From Anaerocolumna aminovalerica (lineage in GTDB: Bacteria; Bacillota; Clostridia; Lachnospirales; Lachnospiraceae), in the NCBI RefSeq assembly GCF_900115365.1, contig NZ_FOWD01000014.1, positions 1-64,000 of the forward strand: 64,000 nucleotides of DNA, in the 5' to 3' direction. Positions 1-6,995 of the stretch are shown here, piece by piece (the first letter of the stretch is position 1; each line of letters starts with the position of its first letter). The notes under the pieces were generated by a model. That model had not been told where the DNA came from. It worked only from the letters and a program-made list of their open reading frames with translations, and ran no database searches. Position numbers and translations under genes: made by a program.

Positions 1-65
1 AATTGAGTCATTATGAAGGCCCAATTAACACTTTTGAGTTTTTCACATAACTTCAGGGCAAAGCG
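1..65. repeat. Right half of a long-hairpin repeat element (cut by window edge)
   Basis: The sequence opens with AATTGAGTCATTATGAA and ends in GGGCAAAGCG. It matches the right arm of the complete element at 32466-32710, which has AAATTGAGTCATTATGAAAG followed later by GAGCAAAGCG. The middle of the arm has diverged. The left arm lies outside the window. It ends about 30 bases before the stop codon of the dehydrogenase gene, so the element sits just 3' of that gene. This is one of at least six members of the family seen here. Confidence 0.7.
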
Positions 66-95
66 TACGTCGTTAATAAGTTAAATTTTTATTTA

Positions 96-1703
96 TCAAA
101 GATATTTGCTTAAAGTTTCTCTTACAGCCCCTATATCGGAAACAAGTTCCTGAAAGTAATTCTCAATCTTTTCCCCTAAACCGGCTTTGTACAAATCGAT
201 TCCGAATATATTTGGGTTAGACAAAATAGGCTGTAATTGTTTATGAAATGGTCCTTTATCCCCTAGAGATATGTCCCTTACATACGGGGTCAATTCTTCT
301 AATAAGGGATCCGGACTTATGTTCATTTCTTCTCCTCTGTCGTTGATTCCCATTAAATATCTGCACCATCCTGCTATTACAAGAGGAATATATGTTAGTT
401 GGGAGGCTTTTAGATCTGTTCTTTTCTCGTAGGCTTTTATAGTTTCTCCAAAACGTATGGCCATTTTCTGGGAAGTGTCCTCAGCAATTCTTTGGGGAGT
501 ATCATTAATGAAAGGATTGGGAATCCTGATGTTTAAAACGGTATCTATGAATGCTTTTGGATTCATAATTCCAGGATTTATAACAACAGGCAGACCTTCC
601 TGATATCCTATTCTTTCAACAAGGGATTTTAAATGAGGGTCTTCCATTTCCTTTGCTATTAGTGTGTAGTCAAGCAAACATCCAAAAATAGCTAATGTGG
701 TATGCAGAGGGTTCAAACAGGTACATACCTTCATCTTTTCTACCTTGTCTACAGTTTCTCTGTCCGTAAAGATAACACCGCCCTCTTCCAGATTTGGCCT
801 TCCATTTGGAAAATCATCTTCTATGACTAAATAGCCTGTTTCTTCCGCATTTACAAAGGGTGCAACACTGTTACGGCCGGTTTTTATATCATTAACATCT
901 TCTAACCCTGCATCTTTTAATAGTTTTCTTACATTTTCGTCTGTTCTTGGTGTTATTTTATCTATCATGGTCCATGGGTAAGAAACTTTATTGGTATTAT
1001 TTAAATAGTCTTCAAATTCTGGTTCTGTAAGACTATTTTTAACCCACATTTTCGCAATAGTACAGATGGATTCTTTTAACTTTGTTCCATTATGGGAACA
1101 GTTATCCATACTTACCATAGCTATAGGATATTCTCCCTGTTTAAATCGCTTATATAAAAGAGCTGTGACCTTACTCATATAATTAAGAGGTGCTGCTGGC
1201 CCATTCTGAAAATCTTCCCTTACATCCGGATAATATTCTTTTTTAGAATTCATTAAACTATAACCTTTTTCTGTAATAGTAAGGCTTGCCAGCTGAAGAC
1301 TTGGTGCGGAGAATATTTCTTTTAAACGGCTCCAGTGAATTTGATTTTGGGAATCTAATGTAATGGATTCCATAATACTTCCTATTACGGACTTTTCAAT
1401 TGTTCCATCTGCTTTTAAGGTAACTAATACTGTTAAATTATCATGAGGTTGAAATAATTGGGAAATAACATGATAATTGGTACCGGATACTGCAATAATT
1501 CCTTTATCTGCTCTACGGTTCTCTAAAATAGTATGCTGTATATTAGCAGGGAATGCCCTAAATAAATTTCCGGTTCCAAAACGAATCCATGTAGGGTTAT
1601 TTTTTGTATTGATTTCAATCTGTTCCCTGTCATAACTGGGTATTTGAAATCCTGCATGAGTCCACTGGCTTACATTTTTTAATTCTTCATTTTTTAATTT
1701 CAT
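96..1703 (-). CDS. Mannitol dehydrogenase / fructuronate reductase family protein
   Basis: This 535-residue protein belongs to the long-chain polyol dehydrogenase and uronate reductase family, which interconverts hexuronates or polyols with NAD(H) in the cytoplasm. An N-terminal Rossmann region contains GTGNLFRAF at residues 43-51, the family's G-x-G-x-F-x-R-A nucleotide-binding signature. The segment CTCLNPLHTTLAIFG near residue 330 corresponds to the C-terminal helical domain that carries the conserved substrate-site histidine. The length fits clostridial fructuronate or tagaturonate reductases (about 530-540). No other uronate pathway gene is in view, so D-mannonate oxidoreductase and tagaturonate reductase cannot be told apart. 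The gene appears to be monocistronic and ends against a repeat element. Confidence 0.8.
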   Translation of the reverse strand: MKLKNEELKNVSQWTHAGFQIPSYDREQIEINTKNNPTWIRFGTGNLFRAFPANIQHTILENRRADKGIIAVSGTNYHVISQLFQPHDNLTVLVTLKADGTIEKSVIGSIMESITLDSQNQIHWSRLKEIFSAPSLQLASLTITEKGYSLMNSKKEYYPDVREDFQNGPAAPLNYMSKVTALLYKRFKQGEYPIAMVSMDNCSHNGTKLKESICTIAKMWVKNSLTEPEFEDYLNNTNKVSYPWTMIDKITPRTDENVRKLLKDAGLEDVNDIKTGRNSVAPFVNAEETGYLVIEDDFPNGRPNLEEGGVIFTDRETVDKVEKMKVCTCLNPLHTTLAIFGCLLDYTLIAKEMEDPHLKSLVERIGYQEGLPVVINPGIMNPKAFIDTVLNIRIPNPFINDTPQRIAEDTSQKMAIRFGETIKAYEKRTDLKASQLTYIPLVIAGWCRYLMGINDRGEEMNISPDPLLEELTPYVRDISLGDKGPFHKQLQPILSNPNIFGIDLYKAGLGEKIENYFQELVSDIGAVRETLSKYL

Positions 1704-1993
1704 AATAATCTATCATCCTTAATTCTTATTTAGTAAAAGTCTCCGCTAATTATAATGTCACTTATTAAGCTAAATGGCAAGTGATTTTTTTTTAACAATG
1801 TAACTCCGCTGAGAGATTTAAAAATTTTAACGAAACGCAAAATTTCAATGAATAATTATAGTATTAAATTAGATACTATTTTTATAATTATTTATACAGG
1901 ATGAATATCATTGACAATATTCTTATATCCTCCTGAAAATGAAACTTCTTCCTTAACATTCTGATTATCCAAGGGAAAGACACCCTTCCCTAT

Positions 1994-2021
1994 CACCCTC
2001 TTTTTCTTATTGCATATATTA
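1994..2021 (+). promoter_or_regulatory. Candidate sigma-K-type promoter for the Gly/Pro-repeat gene
   Basis: CACC at 1994-1997 and CATATATTA at 2013-2021 are 15 bases apart. They resemble the sigma-K pattern (mACm, about 16 bases, CATAnnnTA) used late in the mother cell during sporulation. The site lies about 30 bases upstream of the TTG start of the repeat protein, whose composition suits a spore surface protein. The match is by eye; a sigma-A reading (TATAAT overlapping at 2019) is also possible. Confidence 0.35.
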
Positions 2022-2052
2022 TAATGTAATATAAAACAAAGAGGTAACCCTA

Positions 2053-2583
2053 TTGAATTATACTTTTTTTAATGAAAATGAAGATAGGAATGAGCAGGTA
2101 GAAGCGTCACAGCGGAATGACCAAAGACGTCGTCCTGGTCCTGGCAGACCTGGTGGTCCTGGTAGACCTGGTGGCCCTCCCGGTGGTCCTGGTTTCCCTC
2201 CTGGCGGTCCTGGTTTTCCTCCTGGTGGTCCTGGTTTTCCTCCCGGTGGCCCTGGTTTCCCTCCTGGCGGTCCTGGTTTCCCTCCCGGTGGCCCTGGTCC
2301 TACCCCCGGTGGTCCCGGTTTACCCGGTAGAGAACAATTTGCACCTCCAAGGTCCGCACCACCTGAGTTTACTCCATTAACTCCACGCACCCCAGTTAAT
2401 ATAAGACAAATTGGAAGATGTCTGTTCCGTTTTACTTTTATATGGTTAAGGAATGGCAATAGTTTCTGGTTTTATCCGGTATTTTTAACTGGTAATATCT
2501 TAATCGGATTCCGATGGGGAAGAAGAGGCTGGGAGTATACTATACTGAATACAAGAAGAATCATTTTTTTCCAATGCTTCTAA
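2053..2583 (+). CDS. Gly/Pro-rich collagen-like repeat protein, probable spore surface protein
   Basis: This is a 176-residue protein. The charged N-terminus (residues 1-28) is followed by a low-complexity block (about residues 29-92) built from tandem GGPGFPP heptads, and then a conserved-looking aromatic C-terminal domain of about 60 residues (CLFRFTFIWLRNGNSFWFYP and onward, ending RRIIFFQCF). There is no signal peptide. The likely start is TTG at 2053, preceded by AAAGAGG with good spacing. Similar proteins in spore-forming clostridia carry a repeat block fused to this kind of C-terminus, and a spore coat or exosporium role is my inference. The opposite strand is also open across the repeat only because of its GC-rich heptad structure. 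Confidence 0.6.
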   Translation: MNYTFFNENEDRNEQVEASQRNDQRRRPGPGRPGGPGRPGGPPGGPGFPPGGPGFPPGGPGFPPGGPGFPPGGPGFPPGGPGPTPGGPGLPGREQFAPPRSAPPEFTPLTPRTPVNIRQIGRCLFRFTFIWLRNGNSFWFYPVFLTGNILIGFRWGRRGWEYTILNTRRIIFFQCF

Positions 2584-2676
2584 ATTCTATAACAACAAAA
2601 CATCCTTTCTATATCAATTGTAAAACAACTTATGAATACACGTAGATAGCCTATTTTATGGCAGATGGGAGATACA

Positions 2677-2952
2677 ATGGAAAAATTATATATGGAGACA
2701 AAAGCGGGAAATTTCCCAATCGATGAAGAGATAGTAGAAAAATATGATTTAGAAAAAGGAACCTTCTCACCATTTACCAGTAATCGTATTGTTAATGAAG
2801 ATGGTGATTTTACAAAAAAAATTTCCCCTAAAGAACCTGTATCTATGGGTGAAAGTGAAGGGGAAGTTGATGTAATGGAAAACGGCCTTAGTTTATCAAC
2901 TTCTGAAATGATTGATCTGGCACAGGGTGTAGATTCCCCTGATTTAAATTAA
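2677..2952 (+). CDS. Small acidic protein of unknown function
   Basis: This is an acidic protein of 91 residues beginning MEKLYMETKAG. I do not recognise the family. The sequence has no membrane segment, signal peptide or cysteines, and it contains KYDLEKGTFSPFTSNRIV and a C-terminal acidic stretch ending MIDLAQGVDSPDLN. An in-frame ATG lies 12 bases upstream at 2665, but the GGGAGA ribosome binding site at 2667-2672 sits correctly for the ATG at 2677. It follows the repeat protein by about 90 bases and is closed by a good terminator, so it may be co-transcribed with that gene and expressed in sporulation. Confidence 0.55.
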   Translation: MEKLYMETKAGNFPIDEEIVEKYDLEKGTFSPFTSNRIVNEDGDFTKKISPKEPVSMGESEGEVDVMENGLSLSTSEMIDLAQGVDSPDLN

Positions 2953-2987
2953 TGTTTTTTAAATTGCACCTCTAAATTTAATCTTTT

Positions 2988-3029
2988 GAAGTGCCCTCTG
3001 CCTTCTTGGCAGGGAGCACTTCACTTTTT
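2988..3029 (+). terminator. Intrinsic terminator of the 2677 gene
   Basis: GAAGTGCCCTCTGCC (2988-3002) pairs with GGCAGGGAGCACTTC (3008-3022) around a 5-base loop, with one mismatched position, and is followed by ACTTTTT. The T-run is on the plus strand side, so it terminates plus-strand transcription. Confidence 0.75.
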
Positions 3030-3056
3030 CTAGTATTTTAAATTATACTTTACTTT

Positions 3057-3209
3057 TTACAAATGCTTATCTTTAGGATTATCCTCTTTCAGACCAAATA
3101 CTGCACGTGCACTTTCTGCTTGGGGATCATGCTTTATATGTTTGGAATGAAACTTGCCATCTTCTTTTTTATTATTTTTAGTACTTTTCATTTTATTATT
3201 TGACGCCAT
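3057..3209 (-). CDS. Small basic protein (50 aa), CPC_1213-like
   Basis: The reading frame runs ATG at 3207-3209 to TAA at 3057-3059 and is preceded by a perfect AAGGAGG at ideal distance, which is why I call such a short gene. The product is lysine-rich at the N-terminus (MASNNKMKSTKNNKKEDGKF) with the core HDPQAESARAVFGLKEDNP. From memory, a short clostridial family (CPC_1213 family) has the same H-DP-x-ESARAxFG core; its function is unknown. The gene stands alone between convergent and divergent neighbours. Confidence 0.6.
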   Translation of the reverse strand: MASNNKMKSTKNNKKEDGKFHSKHIKHDPQAESARAVFGLKEDNPKDKHL

Positions 3210-3369
3210 TTAAGTCCTCCTTGGAATAAATCTTCTTTTTTAGTATGTACTCCTTACTTGGATTTATCCAAGACCACTTTTAACATATTGCATATATTTT
3301 TATATTTATTACATAATAGTAAATTAGTCCATTAAAAATATAACTTATATCTAATTAAAGGAGAAATCT

Positions 3370-4143
3370 ATGAACTATATCGTATTCGACTTAGAATTTA
3401 ATCAGGATATTCCAAACACAATAATGGATGAAAAAGGTTCTCAAATAGATAAAAAGGTATTTTATCCTTTTGAAATCATTCAAATTGGCGCTGTCAAATT
3501 AGATTCTTATTATCATAGTATTTCTACTTTTAACCGTTTTATTAGACCAACCATATATACCAGGGTAAGTCCCTTTATCTCCGAATTAACAGGAATAACT
3601 ACAGAGCAGCTCTTAGCGGAAGAAATTTTTCCTGACGTTTACATGGCATTTCTGGATTTTATAGGAGATACCGATTCTGTATTTTGTACATGGGGTATGT
3701 CTGATATTAAGGAATTATTCCGTAATACAAAATATCATCAACTGGATAATAGCTGTTTACCAAGTAAATATATAAATATTCAACCTTTGGTATCCCTTCA
3801 TTTTGGTCTTTCCTCTAAAAAATTATTGAGTCTGCAAACTGCGGTAGAATTGTTAAATATACCAATAAATCAAACTTTTCACGATGCGTCTTCCGATGCA
3901 TATTATACTTCGGAAATTTTTAAAAGATTACGTCCTTCCTATAGGGAAGCAAAAATTTATGATCCGGATAAGATTGTTATACAAGCAATTAAACCCAAAA
4001 AAACAATTGATGTGGAAGGCCTTATAAAACAATTTGAAAAAATGTATAACAGAGAATTTTCCGAAGAAGAAAAAGGAATTGTCCTTCTTGCTTACAAAAT
4101 GGGAAAAACTCATCAATTTATTAAATTATTTCCTCCTGGCTAA
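3370..4143 (+). CDS. DEDDh-type 3'-5' exonuclease (DnaQ-like)
   Basis: This 257-residue protein has an RNase T/DnaQ fold. The Exo I motif FDLEFN (residues 6-11) supplies the catalytic Asp-x-Glu. A segment EIIQIGAVKLD (about 36-46) matches the second strand, and HDASSDA (about 169-175) is the Exo III motif with the His-x(4)-Asp that defines the DEDDh subclass. It resembles clostridial and Bacillus KapD-type exonucleases. The last 60 residues are a non-catalytic tail. The start has AAAGGAG eight bases upstream. It is monocistronic and convergent with the DUF4173 gene, whose end lies 47 bases beyond its stop codon. Confidence 0.8.
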   Translation: MNYIVFDLEFNQDIPNTIMDEKGSQIDKKVFYPFEIIQIGAVKLDSYYHSISTFNRFIRPTIYTRVSPFISELTGITTEQLLAEEIFPDVYMAFLDFIGDTDSVFCTWGMSDIKELFRNTKYHQLDNSCLPSKYINIQPLVSLHFGLSSKKLLSLQTAVELLNIPINQTFHDASSDAYYTSEIFKRLRPSYREAKIYDPDKIVIQAIKPKKTIDVEGLIKQFEKMYNREFSEEEKGIVLLAYKMGKTHQFIKLFPPG

Positions 4144-4189
4144 TAGAAAAGGGGGACGGAAAATTTTAAAACTGAAACAGGGATTCTGC

Positions 4190-5749
4190 CTATTTATTCA
4201 GAGCCCTGTAAGCGCCCTCATAGGATAAATTAAAATCTCTTAATTTCCTATTATATTTTTCCATTCGTATAGTTTCGTGATACTGTTCAACTTTCAGAAT
4301 AAAGTCTTCTTTCGTTAAAAAATCATTTATTTGGCCCACAGACATATTGTTGCTTTCTTCCATTTCTTCAAGTGCTGGAAGAACAACAGGTGCTGCATCA
4401 AGGGACAGTACATTGGTTAAAAAATTAATATCCACAATATCTAATTCTTCTTTTTGTTGTATCTGATAATATGCAATATAATAATCCGGCTTTGAAAATG
4501 AGAATGCAATGTAGCATACCCCAGTTACTATAACACAATAATGAAATAGCGGAAATTTTCTATTAAAAACATAAATAATTACACCGGCTAATACAAATGT
4601 ATCAATAAAAAGAAACAGTAAAACAAACAGCCTTAAAAAGGTCAGGTTATATGCTCCGATATAAAGTATCATGCGGTAAGCTGCTGAACCAATCATAATA
4701 TAAGTACATACTGTCATAAAAGTCAAAATAATACGAATCAGTTTACTATCTTCAAAGTATTTTGTAATGAAAATTATAAGCAAAATATTAATGGCTGTTA
4801 CCAAAAGAAGTTCAAAAAAACCTCTTCTGGCATATTCTGAAAAGGTAAATCCCTTAGGCAACACAGAAAAACCTCCGGTAAACAGATAAAGTATCTGAAT
4901 GCCGCAAAAAATTGCATATACCAAACTAAGTAATACTAAAGCAGTAACTGCTATAGAAGCATCTGCCTTAGTAAAAGGTCTTGGTACTTCTTCAATACCT
5001 GCTTTTGCAGTACTTCCGCAAATAATACAGTAACATGCAAGGAAACCCATTATAATCATAAAGATTACTGCAAATAAATTAGATGAAAATATAAATGTAT
5101 ATATGTTTTTAAACATACTTCGAAACAGTAGGTCTGCACTGGACAATAATCCAATCATTATTCCCAGAAGGGGCAATGAAATTACTACACCAAGAAGAAT
5201 ATTTCTTACCTTTTTATTCTTTAATATCTCCGTATTTTGGAAAAATAATAAACTGTCTTTAAAGGGCATGGCAATTGTGGCAATACAAGAAAAGGGCAAT
5301 AATAACATCCGGGTAAGATGTTTTAGCAAATCCCATTCCTGATCGTCATAAAATTGATGTAACAGCGACAAATCTAATAATAGTAAAATACCAATTATAT
5401 TCAGAAAATGCAGTATCCAACTTGAAGTAAATAGGCAGGAAGCTCCTAATAATAAGACACCTGTATAATAAGCAGCTGTTCCTCTTTTTACCTTTATAGA
5501 TAAGCTTTTTATGACTATCACCAATAGCACTGTCATAATAACCGTAAATATTAATATATTAAGACCTAGCCTTGCTTTATAAAATAAAAACGTATATGAA
5601 GCTCCAAATAGTAAACTAATACCGCCAAATATTCCGAAATTTGGGCGCACTTTATGAAGCAGTGATGGATTCTTATTTTCAGCAGAATCTAATACTGTAG
5701 GTTGATTGTCCTCCTGATTAACGGGAAGACCGCTATTCAATTGTTCCAT
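4190..5749 (-). CDS. DUF4173 polytopic membrane protein
   Basis: This 519-residue integral membrane protein has a short polar N-terminus, about ten to twelve hydrophobic segments up to residue ~430, and a soluble C-terminal tail of ~90 residues. The region FSEYARRGFFELLLVTAINI is characteristic of the DUF4173 family, whose function is unknown. It lies downstream of a DUF2975/HTH pair on the same strand but is separated from it by a 200-base purine-rich spacer, so co-transcription is possible but not certain. AAAGGAGG lies just ahead of the ATG. Confidence 0.75.
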   Translation of the reverse strand: MEQLNSGLPVNQEDNQPTVLDSAENKNPSLLHKVRPNFGIFGGISLLFGASYTFLFYKARLGLNILIFTVIMTVLLVIVIKSLSIKVKRGTAAYYTGVLLLGASCLFTSSWILHFLNIIGILLLLDLSLLHQFYDDQEWDLLKHLTRMLLLPFSCIATIAMPFKDSLLFFQNTEILKNKKVRNILLGVVISLPLLGIMIGLLSSADLLFRSMFKNIYTFIFSSNLFAVIFMIIMGFLACYCIICGSTAKAGIEEVPRPFTKADASIAVTALVLLSLVYAIFCGIQILYLFTGGFSVLPKGFTFSEYARRGFFELLLVTAINILLIIFITKYFEDSKLIRIILTFMTVCTYIMIGSAAYRMILYIGAYNLTFLRLFVLLFLFIDTFVLAGVIIYVFNRKFPLFHYCVIVTGVCYIAFSFSKPDYYIAYYQIQQKEELDIVDINFLTNVLSLDAAPVVLPALEEMEESNNMSVGQINDFLTKEDFILKVEQYHETIRMEKYNRKLRDFNLSYEGAYRALNK

Positions 5750-5767
5750 TATAAATCCTCCTTTAAT

Positions 5768-5952
5768 AACTTTAATTTTTTTAAAACTTCTTTTATATTT
5801 CTTTTTAGGTTCTTTTTAATTTCTTTTAAATTTCTTCTTTAATTTCTTCTTTGTTTCTTCTTTAATTTCTTTTCTAATTTTCTTTAATTTCCATTTCAAT
5901 TTCCTTTTTCAATTTCAATTTCCTTTTTAATTTCTTTTCAAATTCTTTTTAT
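5768..5952 (-). repeat. Degenerate purine-rich tandem repeat in the leader of the DUF4173 gene
   Basis: On the minus strand this stretch is almost entirely A and G with regularly placed TT, built from variants of AAAGAAGAAATTAAAG. The unit length drifts between about 12 and 21 bases. No long reading frame survives because TAA and TAG recur. It lies between the HTH gene stop and the DUF4173 start codon. It would be an unstructured purine-rich mRNA leader, or the decayed remains of a Lys/Glu-rich coding segment. Confidence 0.6.
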
Positions 5953-5953
5953 T

Positions 5954-6166
5954 CTATTCCTCTTCTTCATCTACATAAGCTAATATATCTCCTGGCTGGC
6001 AATTCAGAGCTTTACATATTGATTCCAGAGTGCTAAACCGTATGGCCTTTGCCTTATTATTTTTTAAAATAGACAGATTTGCCATGGAGATATCAACTTC
6101 TTTTGCTAATTCGGTTAACCCTATCTTTCTTTGAGCCATCACAACATCCAAATTCACTATAATCAT
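5954..6166 (-). CDS. Small Cro/CI-type HTH regulator (YozG-like)
   Basis: The protein is 70 residues long, essentially one helix-turn-helix domain: LTELAKEVDISMANLSILKN is the HTH core and FSTLESICKALNCQPGDILAY is the typical C-terminal part. It lies 10 bases downstream of the DUF2975 membrane protein and is certainly in the same operon. DUF2975/YozG-type HTH pairs are common in Firmicutes. It likely binds the palindrome over the operon promoter at 6697-6733 and represses its own synthesis; that last step is inference. Confidence 0.85.
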   Translation of the reverse strand: MIIVNLDVVMAQRKIGLTELAKEVDISMANLSILKNNKAKAIRFSTLESICKALNCQPGDILAYVDEEEE

Positions 6167-6176
6167 TGGTTACCTC

Positions 6177-6626
6177 CTATATTGTTAAGTCATTTTCTTG
6201 TTTGTAAGTAACTGCCTGATCAAACACCTGAGAGAGTACCAGAGAAAATAGACCTGCTACTAAAAAAACTAAGATAATAACTAATGCTGCAGGAGTTATT
6301 ACAAAAAAAAGTCTTAATGACATAATAAATGCAATGATAAAGGCACAGGATCCCATTCTCTTTAGCGCTGCAACATTTTCCCTGACAAATGGATCTTCAC
6401 GGATTACCGTCTGAAGCATTTTACGCAGATTCCATAGAATAATTAAGGCAAATACACCAGCCATCATAAATATAATGCAAAAAGGAAAGTAGTTTTCTTT
6501 AAAAATCGGAATATACCTTCCTGCTTCCTTAAAAATAAATGGAACTCCCCCACAGACTATGATTCCTGAGAGAAACATAAAGTCTATTAAGTATTTCGTA
6601 AATTGAACATATGGATTTTTCTTCAT
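6177..6626 (-). CDS. DUF2975 membrane protein
   Basis: This is a membrane protein of 149 residues with four predicted transmembrane segments (about residues 12-32, 46-66, 92-115 and 118-138) and the charged loop TVIREDPFVRENVAALKRMG between segments 2 and 3, which is typical of DUF2975. An in-frame ATG exists six codons upstream, but GGAGG lies inside that extension, placing the real start at 6626 (MKKNPYVQF). It forms an operon with the HTH regulator immediately downstream. It may sense a membrane signal and act on the regulator; the role is unproven. Confidence 0.8.
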   Translation of the reverse strand: MKKNPYVQFTKYLIDFMFLSGIIVCGGVPFIFKEAGRYIPIFKENYFPFCIIFMMAGVFALIILWNLRKMLQTVIREDPFVRENVAALKRMGSCAFIIAFIMSLRLFFVITPAALVIILVFLVAGLFSLVLSQVFDQAVTYKQENDLTI

Positions 6627-6670
6627 AATGGTAACATCCTCCAAATAATATTTATTTTACTATTTCTTAT

Positions 6671-6733
6671 AATATACTCCTAGTAATTACGAATGTCAAT
6701 AATAATTTATCGAATAACAATAAATTATTATTG
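6671..6733 (-). promoter_or_regulatory. Promoter of the DUF2975/HTH operon with abutting 14-bp palindrome
   Basis: On the minus strand TTGACA (6699-6694), 17 bases, then TATATT (6676-6671) makes a near-consensus sigma-A promoter. A perfect 14-bp inverted repeat, CAATAATAATTTAT (6697-6710) against ATAAATTATTATTG (6720-6733) with a 9-base spacer, runs right up to and into the -35 box. It is a strong operator candidate for the HTH protein encoded by the same operon. Confidence 0.7.
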
Positions 6734-6995
6734 ATAAAAATAACCACCTAAAATATGACTGAATCGTTCTTATGTAATATCATTCATTAGAAATGGTTAC
6801 ATAAGTTATGAAACTAAATAAGGTTCCATAATTCACATTCATATAATAAGTGGTTCTCTAATTTGTATTAATATATCAAAGGTAAATCTCTTATTTCAAT
6901 TATCAGCCGCTGCTAGCACATAAGGTAAATAAAACCGTTATCACCTTTCATTATAAGGATCTAGTTTTTACTAATTGTTATGAGTTTATGTAATT

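Noticed and set aside
1756-1794. Possible terminator TCACTT...AAGTGA followed by nine T residues
   Set aside because: The six-pair stem has a 15-base loop and no plus-strand gene lies upstream; it is more likely part of the promoter region of the dehydrogenase gene.
2058-2459. Long open frame on the minus strand across the Gly/Pro repeat (and a shorter plus-strand frame inside)
   Set aside because: It is an antisense shadow of the GGPGFPP heptad repeat; it lacks a ribosome binding site and a sensible product.
4034-4228. Plus-strand frame overlapping the end of the exonuclease gene
   Set aside because: Out-of-frame shadow with no ribosome binding site; it runs into the convergent DUF4173 gene.
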